Below are positions 7,804 to 16,410 of a DNA stretch of 60,589 bases, piece by piece. Under the pieces are notes generated by a model. It saw only the letters and a list, made by a program, of their open reading frames with translations, was not told the DNA's origin and ran no database searches. The stretch comes from Gemmatimonadales bacterium (GTDB lineage Bacteria > Gemmatimonadota > Gemmatimonadetes > Gemmatimonadales > GWC2-71-9), in assembly GCA_011772755.1 (NCBI GenBank), contig WVYX01000031.1, positions 1 to 60,589 of the forward strand, written 5' to 3'. Made by a program: the position numbers and the translations under genes. Every line of letters starts with the position of its first letter. Position 1 is the stretch's first letter.

Positions 7804-7837
7804 TGTATGTCTATGCGTGATAGCGCATGAACATACA
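7804..7837. promoter_or_regulatory. Probable ArgR operator (ARG boxes)
   Basis: TGTATGT at 7804-7810 and ACATACA at 7831-7837 are exact inverted repeats, with a nested ATGCG/CGCAT pair between them. Overall 12 of 14 positions per arm are symmetric. It fills the gap between argR and argG. ArgR hexamers bind pairs of AT-rich 18-bp palindromes, so this spacing and placement fit autogenous and argG control. The exact consensus differs from E. coli, as expected outside that group. Confidence 0.7.
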
Positions 7838-7853
7838 ATACCCGACGGTGGCG

Positions 7854-8309
7854 TCAAGGGGTGAGGCCGGCGAGCTTCCGGATCCTGGTGGTGACGCCGC
7901 GGCGGGCGCGCTCGGAGCGGGCGATGATCAGGATGGTATCGTCCCCGGCGACCGTGCCGACGACGTCCTTCCATCCCTGTCGGTCGATGGCGCTAGCGAT
8001 GGCGTTGGCACTCCCGGCGGGGGTCCGCAGCACCAGAAGGTTGCCCACCCCTTCCAGCGAGATCAGGAGCGTCGGCAACAGCTGTTCCAGGGGAGGCTGC
8101 AGCACAGAGGCCTCGGGCGGGGGCGCATAGTGCACCGTGCCGTCGGGATCGGTCAGCTTGACGAGCCTCAGCTCGTGAAGATCCCGCGACAGGGTTGCCT
8201 GCGTGACCTCTATGCCCTCGGCCCGAAGCAGGGAGCGTAACTGTTCCTGGTTCTGGACCCGCTGGGCGCGCACCAGCTCGAGAATGGCAGCATGCCGCTT
8301 GGTCTTCAT
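7854..8309 (-). CDS. argR: Arginine repressor
   Basis: 151 residues, the normal ArgR length. N-terminal winged helix-turn-helix (residues about 5-70; LRAEGIEVTQATLSRDLHELRLVK is close to the canonical ArgR recognition-helix region with TQATLSRDL). C-terminal arginine-binding oligomerisation domain includes GTVAGDDTILIIAR, matching the GT.AGDDTI motif that binds arginine. First gene of argR-argG-argH, 72 bp before argG with the operator between. Confidence 0.95.
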   Translation of the reverse strand: MKTKRHAAILELVRAQRVQNQEQLRSLLRAEGIEVTQATLSRDLHELRLVKLTDPDGTVHYAPPPEASVLQPPLEQLLPTLLISLEGVGNLLVLRTPAGSANAIASAIDRQGWKDVVGTVAGDDTILIIARSERARRGVTTRIRKLAGLTP

Positions 8310-8351
8310 GTGTCGGTAGTCAGATGATCCTCAAGGTGAAGCCTACTAAAT

Positions 8352-8379
8352 GTAGGGGCGTAGCCTGCTGCGCCCCTAC
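8352..8379. repeat. Short palindrome, related to 59664-59687
   Basis: GTAGGGGCG (8352-8360) pairs with CGCCCCTAC (8371-8379). A closely similar palindrome (TGTAGGGGCGCAGC...) lies after rpoD. Two near-identical copies suggest a REP-like dispersed palindrome. Here it sits in the argR upstream region. Confidence 0.6.
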
Positions 8380-8417
8380 CGAGGCTACTGAAGCAAACTG
8401 CCATCTCATCGGATGTC

Positions 8418-8448
8418 ACACGCACCGGTGGGCCCCTCCGGAGCGTGT
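8418..8448. terminator. Hairpin between amidohydrolase unit and argR
   Basis: ACACGC (8418-8423) pairs with GCGTGT (8443-8448), extended by CCGG/CCGG across an A-A mismatch. It lies just downstream of the amidohydrolase and the 18-codon ORF on the minus strand. There is no U-tract, so it is a weak terminator candidate. Confidence 0.4.
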
Positions 8449-8451
8449 CGC

Positions 8452-8508
8452 TTAGTAAGCGAACTTCTGGGACACGACATCGGCCGCGATCCGAATTCCG
8501 TTGCTCAA
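8452..8508 (-). other. 18-codon ORF with ribosome-binding site after the amidohydrolase gene
   Basis: Directly after the amidohydrolase stop is GGAGGAGCCC followed by TTG and 17 sense codons (MSNGIRIAADVVSQKFAY) to TAA. The Shine-Dalgarno match is strong and the spacing normal. It may be a tiny peptide, or the start of a decayed gene. No family is recognised. Confidence 0.3.
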
Positions 8509-8517
8509 GGGCTCCTC

Positions 8518-9774
8518 CTACGGGGTAGGGTGAACCCGTCGACCTGCTACATACGTCGCCAAGATGTCCGACGCTTCGGCCCCGAGGACCAATCCCGCCA
8601 CCTCGGCCTCGCCCAGGCCGGGCTGGAGGTCAGCCCGGACCACGCACAGATCCGCCCACATCCCCGGCGCAAAGGACCCCACCGCGTGATCCATCCCAAT
8701 GGCCCGGGCGGCGTCCACCGTGACTAGCCGCATGGCCGTTTCCGGAGCCATCCCAGCCAACTCCCTGGCCGCCCGGGCCTCGGCAAACAGGTCCAGGGTA
8801 TCGACGCTCGCCACCGAATCGGTCCCCAGCCCCACCTGCACACCAGCCTCAAGCAGGGAAGCAAGCGGCGGGGAGCCATGTCCATGCCGCCGATTCGACC
8901 GGGGGCATGCGGCGACCGCGGTGCGGCTGCGGGCAAGGCAGGCGATGTCGTCTGCGTCAGCCTGGACGGCGTGGATGGCGAGGAATCCGTCGCCCAGGAG
9001 TCCCAGCCGCTCCAGATAGGCGATCGGCGACCTCGCCCGGGGGGGCAGAGGAATGCGGCGGATCCGCCAAGTCCAGGCAAAGGCCCCCGCCCCCCGGGTC
9101 ACGAACTTGGACTCCACCGGCGACTCGGCTACGTGTGACGCCACCGGCAGGCCCTCCGCCCGGGCGTAGTCGGCCGCGCGGGCGAACAGTCCCGGGCTCA
9201 CCGTGTAGGGTGCGTGAGGCGAGATCCCGATGGCGACGGTGGGCGGGGCGTCCCGCCGCAGGCCGTCCACCATTCGCACCAGGTTCGCGAACGCCTCCCC
9301 GCAGCGCGCCGGGTTGGGCTCGATGACCTCCTGATAGCAAATGCCACGCCCGCCGAGTTCGGCGAGGGCCTGGACCGCGGCACCAGCGACGCCCGTGTCG
9401 GCAACGGTCGTGGTGCCGTATCGCCAGGCCTCCAACACGCCGGCCCGGGCCCCCTCTAGATACGTGTCGTCGCCCGTGGTCTGCCTGATGCGGCTCATAT
9501 GGAGGAGCCAGGCGACGAAGTCCGCCTCGGGCAGCTGACCCCGGAAGGGGTGAAGCTCGAGGTGGGTATGGGCGTTGATCAACCCCGGCAGGACCACCGC
9601 GTTGGGATACTCGACTGACGCCGCTTCGGCCGGCCGCGGTACCTCATCGTCTCCACCCACGGCGGCAACGCGTCCGTCGTCACCAATCAAGAGCGCCCCG
9701 CCGGCGATGGGCGGCGAGGTGACGGGCCATACAATCCCTGCGGTGACGCGCGCGGGGAGCGGCGGGGACGGCAC
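8518..9774 (-). CDS. Amidohydrolase (Zn-dependent deaminase-type, SsnA/MtaD-like)
   Basis: 418 residues, TIM-barrel metal-dependent hydrolase. Metal ligands visible in order: HTH in NAHTHLE (near residue 68), His in SPHAPYT, His in SHVAES, and Asp in LGTDSVAS. The C-terminal beta segment with GSFAPGMWADLCVVR is typical of the family. NAHTHLE and the overall layout point to deaminases or chlorohydrolases of the TrzA/MtaD/SsnA branch (S-adenosylhomocysteine, methylthioadenosine or aminodeoxyfutalosine are possible substrates). The substrate cannot be fixed from sequence. Lies 99 bp after the PBP1A stop on the same strand. Confidence 0.85.
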   Translation of the reverse strand: MPSPPLPARVTAGIVWPVTSPPIAGGALLIGDDGRVAAVGGDDEVPRPAEAASVEYPNAVVLPGLINAHTHLELHPFRGQLPEADFVAWLLHMSRIRQTTGDDTYLEGARAGVLEAWRYGTTTVADTGVAGAAVQALAELGGRGICYQEVIEPNPARCGEAFANLVRMVDGLRRDAPPTVAIGISPHAPYTVSPGLFARAADYARAEGLPVASHVAESPVESKFVTRGAGAFAWTWRIRRIPLPPRARSPIAYLERLGLLGDGFLAIHAVQADADDIACLARSRTAVAACPRSNRRHGHGSPPLASLLEAGVQVGLGTDSVASVDTLDLFAEARAARELAGMAPETAMRLVTVDAARAIGMDHAVGSFAPGMWADLCVVRADLQPGLGEAEVAGLVLGAEASDILATYVAGRRVHPTP

Positions 9775-9863
9775 CGCCCGCGGGGACTCTACCAGTGACG
9801 CCCTACCTGCGACGGAACCACTGGAGAGAGCGGGAGCCGCTTCTTGGCAGCCTGCTGCGGGTT

Positions 9864-9887
9864 GCAGGACACACTACGGTGTCCTGC
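9864..9887. terminator. Hairpin overlapping the PBP1A stop codon
   Basis: GCAGGACAC (9864-9872) pairs perfectly with GTGTCCTGC (9879-9887), loop of 6. The PBP1A TAG lies in the loop. There is no U-run; it may attenuate read-through into the amidohydrolase gene or protect the 3' end. Confidence 0.5.
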
Positions 9888-12048
9888 TAAACAGGCGGGT
9901 GAGGTAGTTGTGGTACGGGCAGAACTCGGTGGGCTCGGTGCCCGGGATGAACCACTCGAAGTAGACGGCTTCCCGGGGGCAGAAGTCGGTCGCCCGGTAG
10001 CCGGTGGTGTTGTCAATCCGGAGCAGGGTCAGCCCTTCGGGCCGCTCCCAGCCTTCCGGTGGCAGGCGGCGCTCATACACCTCGCGCATGTACTGGGCCC
10101 AGACCGGCGCAGCGAGCCGGCCACCCTGGGCGTTGGCCATGATCTTCTTCGGCTGATCAAAGCCAATCCACACGGCCGTTACCAGCTCCGAGGTGAAGCC
10201 AATGTACCACACGTCGGTACCGTCGTTGGTGGTGCCGGTCTTCCCACCGGCTGGATGGCTGAATCCACCCCTGACGCGAACCGCCCCGAATGCCGTTCCG
10301 CCTCCTTTGACGACACCCTCCAGCATGTTGGTGACCAGCCACATGTGCTCTGGGTCGATGATGCGGTTGCGCCGCACCCTGGGTTGCCAGACGATGTTCC
10401 CCTTGGCATCCTCCACCCGCAGTATCCCCACCGGCGCCGCCTGGGTCCCCAATGTCGCAAACGCGGTGTACGCCGAGGCCATCTCAATGGGGATGACCGA
10501 GCCGGAGCCGATGAAGACGGACGGGACCCTGGGCAGGTAGGTCGAGATCCCAAACCGCCGCGTTTCGCCGATCACCGCCGGCACCCCCAACTCTCGACCC
10601 AGGTTGATGGCGACCAGGTTACGCGACAACTGCAGCCCACGCCGCAGCGTCATGGGGCCGTAGAACCGGTCGTCGAAGTTCTGCGGCTCCCACGGCATGG
10701 TGTCGTTCTGCATGATGCTGATGGGCCCGTCATCGATCATGTGGCTGGCGGGCTTACCAGCGCGAATCGCCGCGGTGAACACGAACGGCTTGAAGGTGGA
10801 CCCCGCCTGGCGCTCAGCCTGCGCCGCCCGATTCCACTCGGAATCACCGAAGTCACGGCCGCCTACCATCGCCCGGACGTAGCCAGAATCCGCATCCAGT
10901 GTGACGAGGGCCCCCTGCAAGTATGGCGTCAGCGTGCTCTTCACCCCGGGCGTGCGCAAGGAGTCTAGGAACTGCTGATAGGTGAGATGCTGGTACAGCC
11001 CCAGGCCGCCGGAATCGGGCGGCAGGCCAGCTTCGATGAGCTCGAGCTGCTGATCCAGGGCCTGCTCCGCCGCGAGCTGCATGTCGAGATCGAGGGTGGT
11101 GTAGACGCGGTAACCACGCTCGTAGATCGCGGTGCCGAACCGGGCATAGAGCTGCTGCCGCACCCATTCCACGAAGTAGGGCGCCACGTCACCGAAGTCC
11201 TCCCGGGAGCTAAGGAGCAGTGGGTAGGCCTTCCACCGCTCCGCCTCCTGGGCCGTGATGTAGCCCTGGTCGCGCATGAGGTTGAGCACCAGGTTGCGGC
11301 GCTGCACGGCACGCTGGGGGTGACGGCGCGGGTCATACCGTCCCGGCCGTTTCACGATCGCAGCGAGCAGCGCGGCCTCGGCGAGGTTGAGGGAGCGGGC
11401 CGACTTTCCGAAGTACCGCTGAGCGCCCGCTTCCACGCCGTGCGCGCTCCCACCCAAATAGATCTGATTGAGGTACAGCTCGAGGATGCGATCCTTGGAA
11501 TACGTCTTCTCCAGCTCCAAGGCCACCCGCATCTCTTTGACCTTGCGCCGGATCGTTTTGGTGCTCGGCAGCTTCTCCGGAAAGACGTTGCGCGCGAGCT
11601 GTTGGGTGATGGTGGAGAAGCCCTCCGCGTAGCCCAGGGCCATGAGGTTGGCTTTCGCTGCGCCGACCACTCGACGATAATCGATCCCTCCGTGGTCGTA
11701 GAACCGTTTATCCTCTACCGCGATGAAGGCGGCACGGACCGCAGGGTCGATCTCGTCGAACCGGAGCACCGTGCGGTGCTCGGCTCCCACCTCCTGTATC
11801 AGCCTCCCATCGGCCGCGTAGACCTTGAGGGACTGGGTGGGACGCCAGGATTCGAGGACCGCGATGGAGGGACAGGCCCCGCCGGCACAGGCCCGGCTCC
11901 AGGACCCGTAGACGATCCCCAGGCCCAGCCCCGCGGCGACGAATCCCGAGAATGCTACGGCGTGCACCCTGCCGGGTGACCACTTCCAGGGAAGCCAGGA
12001 GGCCCCGCGAGCCCACAGCCACCGAGTGCTGCTGCTGTGTGTTTCCAT
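9874..12048 (-). CDS. Class A penicillin-binding protein (PBP1A-type)
   Basis: Bifunctional peptidoglycan glycosyltransferase and DD-transpeptidase, anchored in the inner membrane. 724 residues. Short cytoplasmic tail, one membrane segment (about residues 30-50), then GT51 motifs EDKRFYDHGGID and STITQQLARN. The transpeptidase domain has GSTFKPF (catalytic Ser-x-x-Lys), SRN and KTGTT. C-terminal Cys residues (FCPREAV, FCPYHNY) are not usual and may form a disulfide. ATG at 12048 is preceded by TAGGGAT. Divergent from tyrS across a 275-bp gap. Confidence 0.95.
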   Translation of the reverse strand: METHSSSTRWLWARGASWLPWKWSPGRVHAVAFSGFVAAGLGLGIVYGSWSRACAGGACPSIAVLESWRPTQSLKVYAADGRLIQEVGAEHRTVLRFDEIDPAVRAAFIAVEDKRFYDHGGIDYRRVVGAAKANLMALGYAEGFSTITQQLARNVFPEKLPSTKTIRRKVKEMRVALELEKTYSKDRILELYLNQIYLGGSAHGVEAGAQRYFGKSARSLNLAEAALLAAIVKRPGRYDPRRHPQRAVQRRNLVLNLMRDQGYITAQEAERWKAYPLLLSSREDFGDVAPYFVEWVRQQLYARFGTAIYERGYRVYTTLDLDMQLAAEQALDQQLELIEAGLPPDSGGLGLYQHLTYQQFLDSLRTPGVKSTLTPYLQGALVTLDADSGYVRAMVGGRDFGDSEWNRAAQAERQAGSTFKPFVFTAAIRAGKPASHMIDDGPISIMQNDTMPWEPQNFDDRFYGPMTLRRGLQLSRNLVAINLGRELGVPAVIGETRRFGISTYLPRVPSVFIGSGSVIPIEMASAYTAFATLGTQAAPVGILRVEDAKGNIVWQPRVRRNRIIDPEHMWLVTNMLEGVVKGGGTAFGAVRVRGGFSHPAGGKTGTTNDGTDVWYIGFTSELVTAVWIGFDQPKKIMANAQGGRLAAPVWAQYMREVYERRLPPEGWERPEGLTLLRIDNTTGYRATDFCPREAVYFEWFIPGTEPTEFCPYHNYLTRLFSRTP

Positions 12049-12140
12049 ATCCCTAAACTCCCTAACCTAGTCCGGCCCGATTCAACTTGCCAGCGGTGAG
12101 GGGGGCACATAAGCTTCGCCGCGGGATGGGAGCCCGGGTC

Positions 12141-12300
12141 CTAGGTGCTGGGTGCTAGGTGCTAGGTGCTAGGTCCTGGGGTGTGTCGGTGGTGTGTGGT
12201 TGGTGCTAGGTGGTTGGTGGTTCGTCGTCGAACGCGCATCCTCCAGGTGCCGCCACCGCGGCGGCGAACCACGAACTGCGAATTGCTGATTGCAAATTGC
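12141..12300. repeat. Compound heptamer-repeat block upstream of tyrS
   Basis: Starts with about five copies of CTAGGTG (12141-12175). This is followed by TGGTTGG/TGGTGTG-type units with the same 7-bp period to about 12229, a unique segment with GAACGCGCATC, and then CGAACTG, CGAATTG, CTGATTG, CAAATTG (about 12273-12300). The right two thirds are related in inverted orientation to 19814-19933. The block ends 24 bp before the tyrS ATG, with the tail GACGGCTGAAGGCTCAGG supplying the ribosome-binding region. Confidence 0.85.
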
Positions 12301-12323
12301 TCTCCGACGGCTGAAGGCTCAGG

Positions 12324-13586
12324 ATGAGAGACTTCATCAACGAACTCACCTGGCGCGGACTTGTCGATGACCAGACCCCGGGTCTGGCGGAGCGCTTGGC
12401 CCGGGGCCCCATCACCGGCTATGTGGGTTTCGATCCAACCGCGGAGAGCCTCCAGATCGGCAATCTCGTACCGGTCATGTTGCTGGCCCATCTGCAGCGG
12501 GCCGGCGGGAAGCCCATCGTGGTAATTGGCGGGGGCACTGGCATGATCGGGGATCCCAGCGGGAGGCGAACCGAGCGGCCGCTGCTGGACAAGTACACGA
12601 TCGAGGAGAACGCGGCGCGACAGCGCAAGCAGTTCGAGCGGTTCCTCGACTTCGATGCCGGTGCGCACAGTGCGGAGATGGTGGACAACAGGGAATGGCT
12701 GAGCCCCCTCAACCTGCTGGCCTTCCTCCGGGACATCGGCAAGCACTTCACACTCTCCTACATGCTGCAGAAGGAGTCCGTGAAGTCTCGCCTGGAGGAG
12801 GGTATCTCGTACACCGAGTTCAGTTACATGTTGCTCCAGGCGTACGATTTCCTGCAGCTCTATCGTACCAGGGGGTGCGAGCTACAGATGGGCGGGTCCG
12901 ATCAGTGGGGTAACATCACAGCCGGGCGGGAACTGATCCGTCGTGTCGAGGGTGGAGAGGCTCACGGCCTGTCCGCTCCCCTGCTCACGTCCTCCGTCGG
13001 GGGGAAGTACGGCAAGACCGAGGAGAGCAGCGTCTGGCTGGACCCGGGGATGACGACGCCGTACAGGTTCCATCAGTCCTGGATCAACACGGACGATCGC
13101 CTGGTCGAATCGTACCTCAGGATCTTCACGTTCAAGCCCCAGACCGAGATTGCTGACTTGATGGAGCAACATGCCGCAGGTCCGGCCGAGCGGATCCCCC
13201 ACAGGGCGCTGGCCACCGAGGTGACAGCCCGGGTCCACGGGGGGCAGGCCGCGGACCGGGTGGCTGAGGCATCCCGGGTTCTCTTTGGGCAGCTGGAACC
13301 CCACAAGGCCGACGTCGAAACCTGGAAGATGCTGGCGCAAGAACTTCCGAACCGTGAGATCGACTTGAGCAGCCCGAAGTCCGCCGTCGAGCTGGTGACC
13401 ACCGCTGGACTGTGCAAGTCGAAAAGCGAGGCCCGGCGGCTGATCTCTCAGGGGGGGCTCTATCTCAACGGAGCGCCCCTCACGCTCGAGTCGTCGACGG
13501 GACCTGACGATGTACTTGCCGGTGGCTACCTCTGGCTGCGTCGCGGCAAGAAGACGGATTCGATCCTTTCTACATCTCCGACCTGA
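12324..13586 (+). CDS. tyrS: Tyrosyl-tRNA synthetase (TyrS type 1)
   Basis: Charges tRNA-Tyr. 420 residues, normal length. Rossmann catalytic domain: GFDPTAESL, GGGTGMIGDPSGR, YMLLQAYDF and QMGGSDQWGNI are all diagnostic. The KMSKS loop appears as KYGKTEES (KFGKT in most type-1 enzymes). A C-terminal S4 RNA-binding domain covers about residues 350-415 (CKSKSEARRLISQGGLYLNG). The HIGH motif reads QIGN (residues 44-47), with both histidines replaced. The last 17 bp overlap the convergent HIT gene. ATG is chosen because AGGCTCAGG sits just before it. Confidence 0.97.
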   Translation: MRDFINELTWRGLVDDQTPGLAERLARGPITGYVGFDPTAESLQIGNLVPVMLLAHLQRAGGKPIVVIGGGTGMIGDPSGRRTERPLLDKYTIEENAARQRKQFERFLDFDAGAHSAEMVDNREWLSPLNLLAFLRDIGKHFTLSYMLQKESVKSRLEEGISYTEFSYMLLQAYDFLQLYRTRGCELQMGGSDQWGNITAGRELIRRVEGGEAHGLSAPLLTSSVGGKYGKTEESSVWLDPGMTTPYRFHQSWINTDDRLVESYLRIFTFKPQTEIADLMEQHAAGPAERIPHRALATEVTARVHGGQAADRVAEASRVLFGQLEPHKADVETWKMLAQELPNREIDLSSPKSAVELVTTAGLCKSKSEARRLISQGGLYLNGAPLTLESSTGPDDVLAGGYLWLRRGKKTDSILSTSPT

Positions 13587-13989
13587 TCGTTTCTGCCATC
13601 GCATCGAGTTCGGCACGGCCGGCTTCCTGGGGGTACGACTTCGGGAACCGGAGCCCAAACGTATCGTCCTCGAAGCGCGGCAACAGGTGCAGGTGCAGGT
13701 GAAACACCTCTTGCCCCGCAGCTTTGCCGTTAGCCGTCCACACGTTGAACCCCGCCGCCTCGGTGGCCCTGACCACGGCCGGTGCGAGCTTTGCGCTCAG
13801 CTCGAACAACTGGCCTGCGACGCCCGGCGGACACGAGACCAGATCCTCGACGTGGAGTCGAGGAACGATCAACAGGTGCCCCGGGTGGACGGGAAAGAGG
13901 TCCAGGAATGCTACCGCCTCGTCACCTCGGTAGACGAAGCTCCCGGGGAGCCGGCCCTCGATTACGGAGCAGAACACGCAGTCCGCCAT
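13570..13989 (-). CDS. HIT-family nucleotide hydrolase/phosphorylase
   Basis: 139 residues, the usual size. The C-terminal histidine triad HLHLHLLPR (H-x-H-x-H-x-x) is intact; these proteins act on nucleoside phosphoramidates or dinucleoside polyphosphates through a covalent His intermediate. The N-terminus CVFCSVIEG is typical of HINT/FHIT-like members, with C-x-x-C as possible Zn ligands. The ATG at 13989 overlaps the aminotransferase stop (TGATG). An upstream in-frame GTG at 13992 is also possible. Its 3' end overlaps tyrS by 17 bp. Confidence 0.93.
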   Translation of the reverse strand: MADCVFCSVIEGRLPGSFVYRGDEAVAFLDLFPVHPGHLLIVPRLHVEDLVSCPPGVAGQLFELSAKLAPAVVRATEAAGFNVWTANGKAAGQEVFHLHLHLLPRFEDDTFGLRFPKSYPQEAGRAELDAMAETIRSEM

Positions 13990-15173
13990 CACCGGCCCCT
14001 CAGGATCTCTACCACGCGCTCCATCTCTTCCACGGTGTTGTAGCAGTGCGGCGAGAACCGGATGGAACCCTCCCGCAACGCCCCCACGACCCCGGCCTGT
14101 TTGAGAGCATGGTACGATTCCACCAGGCGTTCCGTCCGCACGCAGATGATGGAGCTCTCGTGCACACCGTCGACCGGCGAGGTGATCTCTAAGTCGCCTC
14201 GCGCCGCCGCTTCCAGCAGGGGACGGCGTACTTCCCTCAGATACGCCGCGATGTGGTCAGCGCCCAGCTCCAGCAGCAGCTTGAGGCTCTCAGTCATGGC
14301 GGCCATATCCTGGAAGGGCAGGGTAACCAGCTCGAAGCGCCGCGCGTCGTGTCGAAAGGTGGGGTTGTAGTCGGTGAGGTGGGAGAAATCATCGCTTCCC
14401 TCGAACGCCATCCAGCCGGCGAGCGCTGGCTGAAGCCTCTCGATCAGCTCGCGCCGCACGTAGAAAAAGCCGGAGCCCCAGGGGGAGAGCAGCCACTTCT
14501 GGGCACCCGCGGAAAGGATGTCCACCGGGGTCTCCGTCACGTCAAATGGCATCTGTCCCAGGGCCTGGATGGCGTCGACCACGAGGAAGGTACCGTTCTC
14601 GCGACATGCTGCTCCCAGCCGGCCGAGGTCGGCTCGGTAACCACTCGCGAACTGCACGCAGGAGATCGCCAGCACCCGAACCCGCGGGTCCCGCAGCCGC
14701 TCCATCAGGTACTCCTCACTGGGCCACCCCTCACGGGACGTGGGTGCGATCTCCACGTCAACGTCCCGCTGCTCCAGCATGAGCCACGGATAGACGTTCG
14801 CTGGAAACTCACGATCCGACACCACCACGGTCTCGCCCGGCTTGATGGGAAGGGCGCCCGCCGCCACGTTGAGGCCGAAGCTCGTGTTGGTGGCGAGGGC
14901 GATCTCGTCGACGTCGGCTTTGATGAAACGGGCGGCGGTCGCCCGGGCGTCTGCCAGTACCGCCTCGAGGTCCCGATCCCGCAGCAGATGCGGTGCGGCT
15001 CGCTTCGCGGTAAAGGCATCGATCACGCGCCGTGTCCGCTCGGGCAGCGGACCGATGCTGGCATTGTTGAGGTAGGTGGTCTCCGCCGTCCACGGAAACT
15101 CAGTGTCCCGAAGTCGCCGGAACACTTGAGCGAGATCCGATACCGCGGCGGCACCGCTGCTGCGATCAGTCAC
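13989..15173 (-). CDS. Class V aminotransferase (PLP-dependent)
   Basis: 394 residues, PLP fold type I, class V (cysteine desulfurase / isopenicillin-N-epimerase branch). YLNNASIGPLP starts the domain; the PLP aspartate is in VVDAIQALGQ and the Schiff-base Lys in GAQKWLLSPWGSGF. There is no catalytic-loop Cys typical of desulfurases in the C-terminal part, so an epimerase, lyase or kynureninase-like role is as likely. Substrate unknown. Coupled to the downstream HIT gene. Confidence 0.9.
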   Translation of the reverse strand: MTDRSSGAAAVSDLAQVFRRLRDTEFPWTAETTYLNNASIGPLPERTRRVIDAFTAKRAAPHLLRDRDLEAVLADARATAARFIKADVDEIALATNTSFGLNVAAGALPIKPGETVVVSDREFPANVYPWLMLEQRDVDVEIAPTSREGWPSEEYLMERLRDPRVRVLAISCVQFASGYRADLGRLGAACRENGTFLVVDAIQALGQMPFDVTETPVDILSAGAQKWLLSPWGSGFFYVRRELIERLQPALAGWMAFEGSDDFSHLTDYNPTFRHDARRFELVTLPFQDMAAMTESLKLLLELGADHIAAYLREVRRPLLEAAARGDLEITSPVDGVHESSIICVRTERLVESYHALKQAGVVGALREGSIRFSPHCYNTVEEMERVVEILRGR

Positions 15174-15329
15174 GGCTTGAGGAGCGTTGAAGGTCCGTTC
15201 AGGGCGTATTCAGGTCGCGTTCACCGACCAGAATCGATGATCACAAGTTAGCCACTGCGGTCGGCATGCGGCCACGGCAGGCGGCGGACGGCATCAAGCG
15301 CATCACAGTCAGACCGAGGATACGAGACA

Positions 15330-16391
15330 GTGGAGAAGCGCAATTTCACCCTCGTGCTGGGTGGCGGTGGGATGAAGGGATTGGCTCATACTGGCGTGCT
15401 CGCGGCCCTCGAGGAGCGAGATTTCCTCCCCCAAGACGTTGTGGGTTCGAGCATAGGGTCGCTGATTGGCGCAGCCTGGAGCGCCGGCATGTCCGCCAGC
15501 GAGCTCAAGGAGATCGCCCTGGCCGTCAGGCAGCGGGACCTCTTCCGCATTGCCCACCGGAAGATGGCGCTGCAACGCATGCGGTCCCCTGGTCTCTATC
15601 GCCCGGAGCCGTTGCGGAACGTCATTCGGGGACTGTTGGGCGACATCACGTTTGACGAGTTGAAGCACCCGCTGATCGTCAACACGGTGGACATCAACTC
15701 GGGCACGCAGGTCCTGTGGGGCACTCCTGGTCTCAGCGACGTGCCGGTCGCCGATGCCGTGATCGCCTCCTGCGCGCTTCCCGGCTACCTACCCCCACAT
15801 GAGATCCAGGGCCGGTACTGCATGGACGGCGCCGCCGTCGAGAACCTCCCAGTGGGCATCGCCGCTGCCCGCGGCCGGGACCTGGTGATCGCCGTCGACG
15901 TGGGGTCGAGTGGTGGGCTCAGAGCGGAGCTGCATCTCGCCGGGTTCGCCGCGGTGTACGCCCGGGCCATCGAGATCGCCATCGCAACGCGGCGCACCGC
16001 CACGCTGCGCCGGTGGCGTCGGCCCCCATTGCTCCTCGTCCAACCGCGCCTGGAGCAGTACGGGTTGCTCGCGTTTGGGCACAACCAGGAGCTGGTGGAC
16101 GAAGGATTCCGAGCCACGGCGGCGTTGCTGGACGATCCTGACGCCGTGCCGGATGCCAAGGCCGAGGGGGTGTATCCTCGCCGGCGCTACACCGTGCGGG
16201 TCGACCGGGATCACTGCATCGGGTGTGGGGCATGCCTGGTCCACGGGCCACCGGGCCTCTTCCGGTTGGACCGGAGCGGCACGGCGGCGGTCACGGAGTC
16301 GGAGCAGGTCTGGTCACCAGTGGACTTGGACTTCGTGCGCCAGTGTCCCACGTACGCGATTCAGGCGCATGCGAGGGACGAGGGGGGATGA
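15330..16391 (+). CDS. Patatin-like phospholipase fused to a C-terminal [4Fe-4S] ferredoxin domain
   Basis: 353 residues. Residues about 5-220 form a patatin hydrolase: oxyanion loop GGGGMKG, nucleophile elbow GSSIG (Ser41) and the Asp of the Ser-Asp dyad in DGAAVE. After a basic stretch, residues about 290-350 read YTVRVDRDHCIGCGACLV ... LDFVRQCPTYAIQ. This is a complete single-cluster ferredoxin pattern (C-x2-C-x2-C ... C-P). Patatins usually lack such a domain. GTG start, preceded by CCGAGGATACGAGACA. Convergent with the ABC exporter. No signal peptide, so likely cytoplasmic. Confidence 0.88.
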   Translation: MEKRNFTLVLGGGGMKGLAHTGVLAALEERDFLPQDVVGSSIGSLIGAAWSAGMSASELKEIALAVRQRDLFRIAHRKMALQRMRSPGLYRPEPLRNVIRGLLGDITFDELKHPLIVNTVDINSGTQVLWGTPGLSDVPVADAVIASCALPGYLPPHEIQGRYCMDGAAVENLPVGIAAARGRDLVIAVDVGSSGGLRAELHLAGFAAVYARAIEIAIATRRTATLRRWRRPPLLLVQPRLEQYGLLAFGHNQELVDEGFRATAALLDDPDAVPDAKAEGVYPRRRYTVRVDRDHCIGCGACLVHGPPGLFRLDRSGTAAVTESEQVWSPVDLDFVRQCPTYAIQAHARDEGG

Positions 16392-16410
16392 CCTCGCAGG
16401 GTGCGAGCCT

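Noticed and set aside
8413-8727. 104-codon plus-strand ORF
   Set aside because: Mostly antisense to the amidohydrolase C-terminus, no ribosome-binding site, no family resemblance.
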